Positions 56,638 through 64,000 of a stretch of DNA of 64,000 nucleotides are shown piece after piece. This stretch comes from Roseovarius halotolerans. GTDB lineage: Bacteria > Pseudomonadota > Alphaproteobacteria > Rhodobacterales > Rhodobacteraceae. The translations under genes were made by a program, and so were the position numbers. Location: the NCBI RefSeq assembly GCF_900172255.1, contig NZ_FWFU01000003.1, positions 372,001 through 436,000 on the forward strand. The letters are read 5' to 3'. How positions within the stretch are numbered: position 1 is the stretch's first letter; the number at the start of each line of letters is the position of its first letter. Below the pieces are notes generated by a model. The model saw nothing but the letters and a program-made list of their open reading frames with translations, had not been told where the DNA came from and did no database searches.

Positions 56638-56805
56638 TCACTTGATCTTGCCTTCCTTGTACTCGACATGCTTGCGCGCTACCGGGTCGTATTTGCGCAC
56701 CACCATCTTCTCGGTCATGGTGCGTGCGTTTTTCTTCGTCACGTAGAAATGGCCCGTGCCTGCGGTCGAGTTCAGACGGATCTTGATGGTCGTCGGCTTC
56801 GCCAT
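56638..56805 (-). CDS. rpmG: 50S ribosomal protein L33
   Basis: Encodes 55 residues, starting [20 protein letters not shown] and ending [10 protein letters not shown]. The sequence carries [10 protein letters not shown] and [12 protein letters not shown], the core of L33. It lacks the zinc-binding cysteines of C+ forms, so it is a C-minus L33 that does not need zinc. A GC stem with TTTTT follows. It was found by direct translation of the minus strand. Confidence 0.97.
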   Translation of the reverse strand: MAKPTTIKIRLNSTAGTGHFYVTKKNARTMTEKMVVRKYDPVARKHVEYKEGKIK

Positions 56806-56912
56806 TTTGCTGTCTCCTGCACCGGACGCGCCCTGCGCCCGTGAAATTCGTCATGAAGCCCGCCTTTTAAAGGCGCGCGCGCCCGAGTCAACCGGTTTTT
56901 CCGGCCCTGCTC

Positions 56913-57521
56913 TCAGTTCGAGGACAGCCGCGTGGGCATACGATAGAAATGATGCACGCCGATCGTCGCGGTGCGCGGAAAGCTGCGCGCCCAGCGCGGA
57001 TTGACCGCACGCGTGTGGTAATGGGTGGCGCCATCGGTCAACCGGCGCGGCGCGCCCGCAACCATCAGCCCGGCCACCTTGCCCACCTGCCGGAACGCCG
57101 CCTTCTCGGACACGACTTCCTCATGCCCATCGCAGGTATAGGTGAACTGACAGGCGTATTTGCGGCCCGTGCCCTGATGCACGACGCCACAGATCGAATC
57201 CGGGAACTCGACACTGTCGACCCGGTTCATGATCACCTCGGCCACGGCGAACTGTCCGCGCACGCTTTCGCCGCGCGCCTCGAAATACAGCGCCTCCGCA
57301 AGGCACTGCCATTCCTCGCCGCCCTTGACGGTATCCATCCCGGCCAGCCAGTCGCGCGAATATTCCACATCCGTCTCCGGCTGCGTCAGGTAGCTCGCCC
57401 GCCGCTCGCCCGAAATCTGGCCCAGCGCCAGCCGCTCCTGCTCGAAAAGACGCTTCACGGGCGTATCCGCAAAAGCAGCCGTGCTGAACGCCATGCAGCA
57501 CATGACAATCACTCTGAACAT
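56913..57521 (-). CDS. SleB-type cell wall hydrolase (Hydrolase_2 domain)
   Basis: Encodes 202 residues from the ATG at 57521, preceded by GGGGGATC. A signal peptide (MFRVIVMCCMAFSTAAFAD) leads to a domain with WQCLAEALYFEARGES, VAEVIMNRVDS, the Cys pair in DSICGVVHQ and KYACQFTYTCDG, and a C-terminal ATHYHTRAVNPRWA. The EARGE motif contains the catalytic Glu of SleB-like lytic enzymes. In non-sporulating bacteria it probably remodels peptidoglycan. Confidence 0.9.
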   Translation of the reverse strand: MFRVIVMCCMAFSTAAFADTPVKRLFEQERLALGQISGERRASYLTQPETDVEYSRDWLAGMDTVKGGEEWQCLAEALYFEARGESVRGQFAVAEVIMNRVDSVEFPDSICGVVHQGTGRKYACQFTYTCDGHEEVVSEKAAFRQVGKVAGLMVAGAPRRLTDGATHYHTRAVNPRWARSFPRTATIGVHHFYRMPTRLSSN

Positions 57522-57690
57522 GTTAGATCCCCCATCGCGGCCCCCAGTCGGCCGCAAAAAGTATCCGGCGCTCATAATCAATAACGCCGGGCGCGTCCAG
57601 TCCGCGACATTCCAGGGTGGAAAACGACCGAATTTCCGCCGATCGCAAGGCAGCGCCGACGCCAGGAAACAGGGCTCTAACCCCTTGTCC

Positions 57691-60231
57691 TTAGGCGATC
57701 CTGTCCTTCACGGCCAGCTGCGCGGCCGCCAGCCGCGCCACCGGGACACGAAACGGTGAACAGGAGACATAATCGAACCCCGCCGCCCGGCAGAAAGCGA
57801 TTGATTCGGGGTTGCCGCCATGCTCGCCGCAGATCGACAGCACCAGCTCGGGCTTGGCGGCCCGCCCCCTCTCGGCCCCGATGCACAGAAGCTCCCCCAC
57901 CCCGTCCACATCCAGCGTGTGGAACGGATCTTCGGGGTAAACCCCCTGCTTCACATAGGCCGACATGAAACGCCCCGCATCGTCGCGGCTCAGACCATAG
58001 GTCATCTGCGTCAGGTCATTGGTGCCGAAACTCAGGAACGACACATGCGGTGCGATATCCCCGGCCCGCAGCGCCGCGCGCGGCGTCTCGACCATCACGC
58101 CGAGACGATAGGTGAAATCCCGGCCGCTCGCGCTGCGCACCGCAGCCGCGACCGCATCGATGCGCGCCTTGACCAGCTCGACCTCGCGCATCGCGCTGAC
58201 CAGCGGGATCATGATTTCGGGCACCACCGGCGCGCCTTCCCGGCTCGCCTCGATCGTCGCCTCGAAGATCGCCCGCGCCTGCATGTCATAGATTTCGGGC
58301 ACGGTGATGCCCAGCCGCACACCGCGCATCCCCAGCATCGGGTTGTATTCGCCCAGCGCCTCGACCCGCCGCGTCACATCCGACAGGGGCAGGTCCAGCG
58401 CCTCGGCCAGCTCAAGCATCCCGCTGCGATCCGATGGCAGGAATTCATGCAATGGCGGGTCGAACAGGCGGATGCAGACGGGCTGCCCCTGCATGATCCG
58501 GAACAGGTCGATGAAATCGGCCCGCTGCATCGGCAACAACCGGTCCAGCGCCGCCGCGCGGTCCTCGCTTGAATCGGCAAAGATCATCTCGCGCATCACC
58601 GTCAGGCGATCCGCCTCGAAGAACATGTGCTCGGTGCGGCACAGCCCGATCCCCTGCGCGCGGAAATTCCGGGCGACCTCGGCATCGGCGGGCGTGTCGG
58701 CATTGGCCCGCACCGCGATGTCTCGCACCAGGTCGGCCCAATCCATCAGGGTCTGGAAGGATTCATCGCGCGCCGCCTCCAACAGCGGCGCCTCGCCTGC
58801 CAGAACCTCGCCATTGGTGCCGTCGATGGTGATCGTGTCACCCTTCTTCAGGATTCGCCCGTCCGGCAGCGTCAATTGCTTGCGCACCGGGTCGAACCCG
58901 ATCTGCGAAGCCCCCACCACGCAAGGCAGGCCGATGCCCCGCCCGATCACCGCCGCATGGCTGGTCATGCCGCCCCGCTCCGTCAGCACGGCCACCGCCG
59001 CATGCATGCCGCGAATGTCCTCGGGGCTGGTTTCGCGCCGCACCAGCACCACCGCCTCGCCCTGCGCCGCCGCCGCCTGCGCGGCCTCGGCGGTAAAGAC
59101 GATCCGGCCACTCGCAGCACCGGGGCTTGCCGCCACGCCCCGCGCCAGCACGTCGCGCGCCGCTTCCGGGTCCACCTGCCGGTGCAACAGTTCATTCAGG
59201 GCGCGCGGATCGATCCGCATCAGCGCGTCCTCACGCGCGATGATCCCGTCCTCGGCCAATGCCACCGCGATCGCCACCGCCGCGCGGGCATTGCGCGCCA
59301 CGCGCACCCCGTCCAGCACATAGACCTCGCCGTTCTCGATGGTGAATTCCACCTGCATTTCCTCGCGCAGCTTGCCGCGCATCAGTTCCGTGCAGGATTT
59401 CAGCGCCGCAAAGGCCTCCGGCGCCAGCTCCTCCAATGACGGCCCGCGCGGATCGCGCTCAAGAAACAGCGCGCCCGCGCCTCCGCTCAGCGCCTCGCGC
59501 CCCTGGCTCTGGCTCAGGTAGCGCCCGGTGATCTGGCGCGCGCCGGTCTGGCTGTCCACCAGCTGCATCACCCCCGAGCCACATTCCCCCTGCCCCAGCC
59601 CGAGGGCCATCTCCTGCACGACCAGGCCCAGCCCCGCATCCGCGGGCGCACCCTTGGCCTGGCGCAGCAACCGCGCCGTCGTGCCCTCCCAGGCCCGCGC
59701 CATGGAGCGCAGCACCTCGGCCAGCTGCACGGCGGTCTGCTGGGGGAAATCCTCTTCGGTCTCGTCCTCATAGGCGCGCAGCGACTGGCCCAGCCCGACC
59801 ACCGGATCGTCCGACACCTCGTCGAACATGTCCGGGTCCAGCCGCGCCACATGGATCGCATAGGATTGCACGAAGCGCAGATAAAGCTCCGCCGCCGCCA
59901 CCTTGCCCAGCCGGTCGCTCAGCTGAACGAACTTGCCGTCATTCATGCCGATATTCAGCACCGCACCCGGCCCGCCCCAATCCGGGTCTTCCGATGACGG
60001 GCGCACGCATAAAAGCGCCTCGGAATCGAACGGCGCCAGCAGCGCCTCCATGTCGGGCATGTCGCCGGCGGCAATTCCATGCACCGCGTTGAACGACAGC
60101 GCGATGGTGCGCGGCACCGGCAGCTCAAGTCGCACCAGCCGCTGAAGGCACTTCGCGCGCCCGCCGTGGGTATGCGCCGCCATCGGTGCCGAGGCCGTGA
60201 TCAGGGTGATATCTGGATCGCTATGCTGCAC
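57691..60231 (-). CDS. Divergent pyruvate,phosphate dikinase-like (PEP-utilising) protein
   Basis: Encodes 846 residues from a GTG with AGGAAAGG upstream; an ATG at 60183 is the next start. The N-terminal ATP-grasp-like region, a swivelling phospho-His domain (GGMTSHAAVIGRG) and a C-terminal PEP-binding TIM barrel (FGTNDLTQMTYGLSRDD and SICGEHGGNPESIAF, with the catalytic Cys) are in PPDK order. The ATP-grasp part is unusual: the canonical SGMPGMMDT-type loop reads SSEDPDWGGPGAV, and the TRNP loop reads SGVMQLVD. It may still interconvert pyruvate and PEP or be a regulatory paralogue. Always beside glyS in related genomes, by my recollection. Confidence 0.82.
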   Translation of the reverse strand: MQHSDPDITLITASAPMAAHTHGGRAKCLQRLVRLELPVPRTIALSFNAVHGIAAGDMPDMEALLAPFDSEALLCVRPSSEDPDWGGPGAVLNIGMNDGKFVQLSDRLGKVAAAELYLRFVQSYAIHVARLDPDMFDEVSDDPVVGLGQSLRAYEDETEEDFPQQTAVQLAEVLRSMARAWEGTTARLLRQAKGAPADAGLGLVVQEMALGLGQGECGSGVMQLVDSQTGARQITGRYLSQSQGREALSGGAGALFLERDPRGPSLEELAPEAFAALKSCTELMRGKLREEMQVEFTIENGEVYVLDGVRVARNARAAVAIAVALAEDGIIAREDALMRIDPRALNELLHRQVDPEAARDVLARGVAASPGAASGRIVFTAEAAQAAAAQGEAVVLVRRETSPEDIRGMHAAVAVLTERGGMTSHAAVIGRGIGLPCVVGASQIGFDPVRKQLTLPDGRILKKGDTITIDGTNGEVLAGEAPLLEAARDESFQTLMDWADLVRDIAVRANADTPADAEVARNFRAQGIGLCRTEHMFFEADRLTVMREMIFADSSEDRAAALDRLLPMQRADFIDLFRIMQGQPVCIRLFDPPLHEFLPSDRSGMLELAEALDLPLSDVTRRVEALGEYNPMLGMRGVRLGITVPEIYDMQARAIFEATIEASREGAPVVPEIMIPLVSAMREVELVKARIDAVAAAVRSASGRDFTYRLGVMVETPRAALRAGDIAPHVSFLSFGTNDLTQMTYGLSRDDAGRFMSAYVKQGVYPEDPFHTLDVDGVGELLCIGAERGRAAKPELVLSICGEHGGNPESIAFCRAAGFDYVSCSPFRVPVARLAAAQLAVKDRIA

Positions 60232-60372
60232 TGCGGCACCTTTCCTGAGTGGGCGCAGAATACGCGCGATCCGCCACATGGCAAGGGGCAGGCCGAAAAG
60301 ATTCCCGCCCGCCCCCGCAACGCTGGGTCATTCACAACCGCAGAGCACCCGATCCGTCCCGCAAAGCCATTC

Positions 60373-60441
60373 TGTACATAAACGATCGCGCGCGCGGCGA
60401 ATCCTGTACAAGACCCGCGTACAAACCGGACGTTTTGTACA
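60373..60441. promoter_or_regulatory. Phased TGTACA array upstream of the PPDK-like gene
   Basis: Perfect TGTACA palindromes start at 60373, 60405 and 60436, 32 and 31 bases apart, about three helical turns each, so all face the same side of the DNA. A partial copy, CGTACAAA, is at 60418. The array lies 140-210 bases upstream of the PPDK-like gene start and immediately after the glyS stop, so it most likely serves the PPDK promoter. Confidence 0.45.
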
Positions 60442-60460
60442 CCGCTGTCGCGCGCCGCGC

Positions 60461-62716
60461 CTAGCCTTCGAGGCGCGTCAGATCGGCAGCTTGAAGGCAG
60501 ATATCGCGGATGCGGCTCAGCAAATTAAGGCGATTGCGGCGCACCGTCTGGTTGTCCACATTCACCTGCACCGCGTCGAAAAACGCATCCACCGCAGGCC
60601 GCAGCCCCGCCATAGCCCCCATCGCCGCCGCGAAATCCTCGGCCTTCAGCGCCTCGGCGATCTGTGGTTCGGCCGTGTCGAGAGCGGCGAAAAGTGCTTT
60701 TTCCTCAGTGGTTTCCGCGAATTTCACATCGGCGCCAAAGGAATATTCCACCCCGTCCTTTTCCTCGGCCTGCGTCAGAATGTTGTTGGCCCGCTTGAAG
60801 CCCTGCAACAGGTTCTCGCCATCGTCGGTCTTGAGAAAATCGCTCAGTGCCGTCGCCCGGCGAACCAGCAGGGTCAGGTCGTCATTGCCGGGCATCGCAA
60901 GGCAGGCATCGATCACGTCATGCCTGAGCCCTTGATCTCGCAAGTGGACTTTCAGGCGGTCATGGAAAAAGGCCAACAGGTCCGTGCTCAGGTCAGGCAC
61001 CTGTCCGCCCACACTGCGCAACAGGCTGCCCTCGCCCGTCTCCGGCGCGCCATCCTTGCCCTGCACCTTGTCCATCACCGCATGAAACGCCGCCCCGAAC
61101 ACCCCGCGCTCCGCGATTTCCTTCAGAACCTCTTCCAGCGTATCGATTTCACCTTCGCTCGCTCGGGCGCGGTGAAGGCTTATCTTGTGCCTCAGAAGCT
61201 GCGCATCAATATATCTGTCCAGTTGGATCCGGTATCCGCCATCCAGCACGATGCGGATAATACCCAGCGCCGCGCGCCGTAGCGCAAAGGGATCCTTCGA
61301 TCCGGTCGGCTTTTCGTCAATCGCCCAGAACCCGGTCAGCATATCCAGCTTGTCCGCCAGCGCCACCGCCGCCGACACCGGCGCACCCGGCACATCATCC
61401 GACGGCCCAAGCGGCGCGTAATGCTCTTCGCAGGCGGCCGCGACCTCGGGTGGAAGACCCGCGGCCTCGGCATAATAACGCCCCATAAGCCCTTGTAATT
61501 CAGGGAATTCATAGACCATTTCCGAGCTCAGGTCAGCCTTCGCGACCCGCGCCGCCTGCACCACCAGACCGGGATCGGCCCCCAGCTCCGGCGCCACCTC
61601 GCCCGCCAGCGCACCGATCCGCGCGATCCGCGCCGCCTGCGTTCCCAGTTGGCGCTCGAAGGTCACTTGGCCCAGATGCTCGATCCAATCGTCCATCCCC
61701 GCCCGCGCAATGCGCAAGTCATTCTCCCAAAAGAACTTTGCATCCGACAGCCGCGCCGACAGGACCTTCTGATTGCCCGCCAGAATGGTTGCACCGTCAT
61801 CCTCGGTCTCGATATTCGCGACCGTGACAAAGCGTTCGATCCGCCCGCTCTTGGGGTTCCTCACCGAAAAGAACTTCTGATGTTCCTTCATCGAAGTCTG
61901 AAGAACTTCGGCAGGCAGGCTCAGGAAGGTCTCGTCGATCTGGCCCATCAATACCACGGGCCATTCCACCAGCCCTGCGACTTCTGCAAGAAGCCCTTTA
62001 TCTTCAACGACTTCCATGCCCGCCGCGAAAGCCTGATTGGTGGCATCCTGCCAGATATGATCGGCCCGTGCCTGGGCATCCAGGATGACATGCGCGCGCC
62101 TGAGCTTCGCCTCGTAATCCTCGAAGGACGTGACGGAAAACCGCCCCTCGCCCATGAAGCGATGCCCCTCGGTGCTGTCGCCCGCGCGAAGCCCGTCAAC
62201 TTCGAGATCGACCACCCGCGCCTCGCCGCTCTCGTCGGTCAGGATGCACAGGATCGAATGCAGCGGGCGCACCCATCGCAGGCTGCCCGCCCCCCAACGC
62301 ATCGACTTGGGCCAGGGAAAGTCACGGATCACCGCTTCGAGCACCTCGGCGACGATCACATCGGCAGGCCGGCCGGTCTTGGTGATCGTGGCCACGTAAA
62401 CCTGCCCCTTCTTGTCGTCGCGGATTTCCAGATCGTCGCGCGTCACGCCCGCGCCGCGCAAGAAACCCTCGATCGCTTTTTCTGGCGCATCCACCCTTGG
62501 CCCCTTGCGTTCCTCGCGGGTGGTCGGGCTTTCGCCAAGCACCCCCTCGAGCGCCAGGGTCAGACGTCGCGGTGTCGAAAAGGCCTGCGCGCCCGCATAG
62601 GTCAGACCGGCCTCGACCAGCCCGTCAGTCATGCGGCTCCTGAGCGCGTCGGCGGCGCGGGCCTGCATGCGGGCGGGGATTTCCTCGGAGAAAAGTTCGA
62701 TCAGAAGATCAGGCAT
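60461..62716 (-). CDS. glyS: Glycyl-tRNA synthetase beta subunit
   Basis: Encodes 751 residues from the ATG at 62716; the frame stays open upstream without signals. The start MPDLLIELFSEEIPARMQ and internal STPRRLTLAL, GSLRWVRPLHSI and SDAKFFWENDL are diagnostic, and the C-terminal part is a DALR-like anticodon-binding domain (ALRRAALGIIRIVLDGG nearby). With GlyQ it forms the alpha2-beta2 bacterial enzyme charging tRNA-Gly. Five bases separate it from the upstream DUF6446 gene. Confidence 0.97.
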   Translation of the reverse strand: MPDLLIELFSEEIPARMQARAADALRSRMTDGLVEAGLTYAGAQAFSTPRRLTLALEGVLGESPTTREERKGPRVDAPEKAIEGFLRGAGVTRDDLEIRDDKKGQVYVATITKTGRPADVIVAEVLEAVIRDFPWPKSMRWGAGSLRWVRPLHSILCILTDESGEARVVDLEVDGLRAGDSTEGHRFMGEGRFSVTSFEDYEAKLRRAHVILDAQARADHIWQDATNQAFAAGMEVVEDKGLLAEVAGLVEWPVVLMGQIDETFLSLPAEVLQTSMKEHQKFFSVRNPKSGRIERFVTVANIETEDDGATILAGNQKVLSARLSDAKFFWENDLRIARAGMDDWIEHLGQVTFERQLGTQAARIARIGALAGEVAPELGADPGLVVQAARVAKADLSSEMVYEFPELQGLMGRYYAEAAGLPPEVAAACEEHYAPLGPSDDVPGAPVSAAVALADKLDMLTGFWAIDEKPTGSKDPFALRRAALGIIRIVLDGGYRIQLDRYIDAQLLRHKISLHRARASEGEIDTLEEVLKEIAERGVFGAAFHAVMDKVQGKDGAPETGEGSLLRSVGGQVPDLSTDLLAFFHDRLKVHLRDQGLRHDVIDACLAMPGNDDLTLLVRRATALSDFLKTDDGENLLQGFKRANNILTQAEEKDGVEYSFGADVKFAETTEEKALFAALDTAEPQIAEALKAEDFAAAMGAMAGLRPAVDAFFDAVQVNVDNQTVRRNRLNLLSRIRDICLQAADLTRLEG

Positions 62717-62721
62717 ATCAA

Positions 62722-63246
62722 TCAGTTCCCATTCGGGGGTTCGGGGCAATCTTCGGGCACCGGCTGGCCGTCGAACACGACCTCGCCGCAATGGTTGATC
62801 TGGTGCCAGACATAGCCGCGCCCGTTCTCGGTGACGGCAACGACCCGGTCGATACCGTATTCGATATCCTTCTCGCCCAGAAAGGCCAGCGCGCTGCCCT
62901 GTTCCAGGGCGGCGCCAATCGCCTCGGCGTCGAAACAGTCGAACCATCCCGGCGCCACGCGCGGCTCGGCCTTCTCGTAGGCGACATAGGTCTCGCTCAG
63001 CATTGCCTGGCTCGCCCCGGTGGAAAAGCAGGCGCGGTAGCGGATCGGCGAGCTGTCGGAATCGATAGCCCGGAAATCATCATAGAGGATCGCCTCGGGT
63101 TGCCCGGACACCAGCGATGTCATTTGCACATCGTCGCGCCCATTGGCCGGCACCTCGTCGTAAAAGGCATAAACCTGCAGGTAATAGAGCGCCACACCCG
63201 CCACCAGCGCGGTCAGCAGGATCGCGGCTGCAAGGAATTTTCCCAT
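62722..63246 (-). CDS. DUF6446-family membrane-anchored protein
   Basis: Encodes 174 residues. One N-terminal helix (FLAAAILLTALVAGVALYYLQ) anchors a periplasmic domain with YRACFSTGASQAML, APGWFDCFDAEAIGAALEQG and HQINHCGEVVFDGQ, holding conserved Cys residues. Function unknown. It is wedged between the genes for the two subunits of glycyl-tRNA synthetase: its ATG overlaps the glyQ stop (TGATG) and glyS starts 5 bases after it. Confidence 0.85.
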   Translation of the reverse strand: MGKFLAAAILLTALVAGVALYYLQVYAFYDEVPANGRDDVQMTSLVSGQPEAILYDDFRAIDSDSSPIRYRACFSTGASQAMLSETYVAYEKAEPRVAPGWFDCFDAEAIGAALEQGSALAFLGEKDIEYGIDRVVAVTENGRGYVWHQINHCGEVVFDGQPVPEDCPEPPNGN

Positions 63247-64000
63247 CAGGCAGCATGCCCCCCGGCTTCGGTGGTGACAAAGGCATCGGCGCATTGCTTG
63301 GCCAGAGCCCTGACCCTGCCGATATAGGCCTGCCGCTCGGTCACCGAAATGACACCCCGCGCATCGAGCAGGTTGAAGATATGGCTGGCCTTGATGCATT
63401 GGTCATAGGCCGGATGCGCCATCACGATGCGCTGGCCGGTCTTGGGGTCATCGGCGGGCTGCGCGAGGATCGCCTCGCATTCGGCTTCCGCCTCCTGGAA
63501 ATGGCGCAGCAGAACCTCGGTATCCGCCACATCGAAATTCCAGCGGCTGTATTCCTGCTCTGTCTGGCGGAACACATCGCCATAGCTGAGCGGGATCGGC
63601 GCGCCGGGATCGTTGAACGGCATTTCCATCACGTGATCGACGCCCAGCACATACATCGCCAGACGCTCGAGCCCATAGGTCAGCTCGCCCGAGACCGGAT
63701 GGCAATCATGCCCGCCGACCTGCTGGAAATAGGTGAACTGGCTCACTTCCATCCCGTCGCACCATACTTCCCAGCCAAGCCCCCAGGCACCAAGCGTCGG
63801 GCTTTCCCAATCGTCCTCGACAAATCGGATGTCATGCAGCGCCATGTCGATACCGATCGCCTCGAGACTGCCCAGGTAAAGCGCCTGAAGGTCGGGCGGG
63901 CTCGGCTTGATCAGAACCTGGTACTGGTAATAATGCTGCAACCGGTTGGGGTTCTCGCCATAGCGCCCGTCGGTGGGACGGCGCGAGGGTTGCACATAGG
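63246..64000 (-). CDS. glyQ: Glycyl-tRNA synthetase alpha subunit, 5' part missing
   Basis: The C-terminal 250 or so residues are present; the start lies beyond the window edge. Diagnostic blocks are [61 protein letters not shown] and [20 protein letters not shown]. This catalytic class II core pairs with GlyS. The stop codon overlaps the DUF6446 start. Confidence 0.97.
   Translation of the reverse strand, partial: YVQPSRRPTDGRYGENPNRLQHYYQYQVLIKPSPPDLQALYLGSLEAIGIDMALHDIRFVEDDWESPTLGAWGLGWEVWCDGMEVSQFTYFQQVGGHDCHPVSGELTYGLERLAMYVLGVDHVMEMPFNDPGAPIPLSYGDVFRQTEQEYSRWNFDVADTEVLLRHFQEAEAECEAILAQPADDPKTGQRIVMAHPAYDQCIKASHIFNLLDARGVISVTERQAYIGRVRALAKQCADAFVTTEAGGHAA

Overview
The window looks like chromosomal DNA of a Rhodobacterales (Roseobacter-group) alphaproteobacterium. 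The evidence is the high G+C and strong GC3 bias of most genes, the gene orders glyQ-DUF6446-glyS-PPDK and hdaA-ppk-ppx, the split propionyl-CoA carboxylase/methylmalonyl-CoA mutase locus, and many small families typical of that order (DUF6446, DUF6497, DUF6647, DUF2937, DUF1127). Species cannot be assigned from the sequence alone. No rRNA, tRNA, CRISPR array or prophage was recognised.

Layout. (1) 1-4306 is a stretch of different, lower G+C character: the end of a DsbD/ScsB-type thiol:disulfide protein, a SHOCT membrane peptide, an OmpR-type two-component pair and an EamA transporter. It ends at an IS3-family (IS407-like) element, 4307-5560, with no target-site duplication; the EamA reading frame runs into the IS. 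(2) 5607-19000 is core chromosome: uvrB, an NDUFS4-like complex I subunit, PPK2, a DUF1007/NicO metal transporter pair, a MATE exporter, two tandem cytochromes c, an Ldh-type dehydrogenase, lolCD and proS. (3) 19148-24726 is a plus-strand run of permease, hdaA, ppk1 and ppx, joining DnaA control to polyphosphate turnover. (4) 24736-38450 is mostly minus strand: small enzymes, DjlA-like protein, MAPEG protein, methylmalonyl-CoA mutase, a sulfotransferase-like protein, pccA, several tiny lipoproteins and pccB. Together these give propionyl-CoA to succinyl-CoA, less the epimerase. (5) 38655-57521 is mixed housekeeping: Bcr/CflA and ArgO exporters, a frameshifted fasciclin gene, yebC, two tail-to-tail SLC13 permeases, a YmdB-like phosphoesterase, OsmC, 5-FTHF cyclo-ligase, mgtE, guanine deaminase, a histidinol-phosphatase-like enzyme, an XRE regulator, a quinone oxidoreductase with a convergent LysR gene, DUF1127, a BI-1 protein, rpmG and a SleB-type hydrolase. 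(6) 57691-64000 holds a divergent PPDK-like protein, glyS, a DUF6446 membrane protein and the C-terminal part of glyQ.

No clearly new multi-gene defence or biosynthetic system is visible. The best leads are a helically phased TGTACA array upstream of the PPDK-like gene, a dispersed hairpin repeat family with three copies, the IS junction that fuses a transporter to IS sequence, the possibly metal-responsive left island, a frameshifted fasciclin gene, and several small conserved secreted or lipoproteins interleaved with propionate genes.
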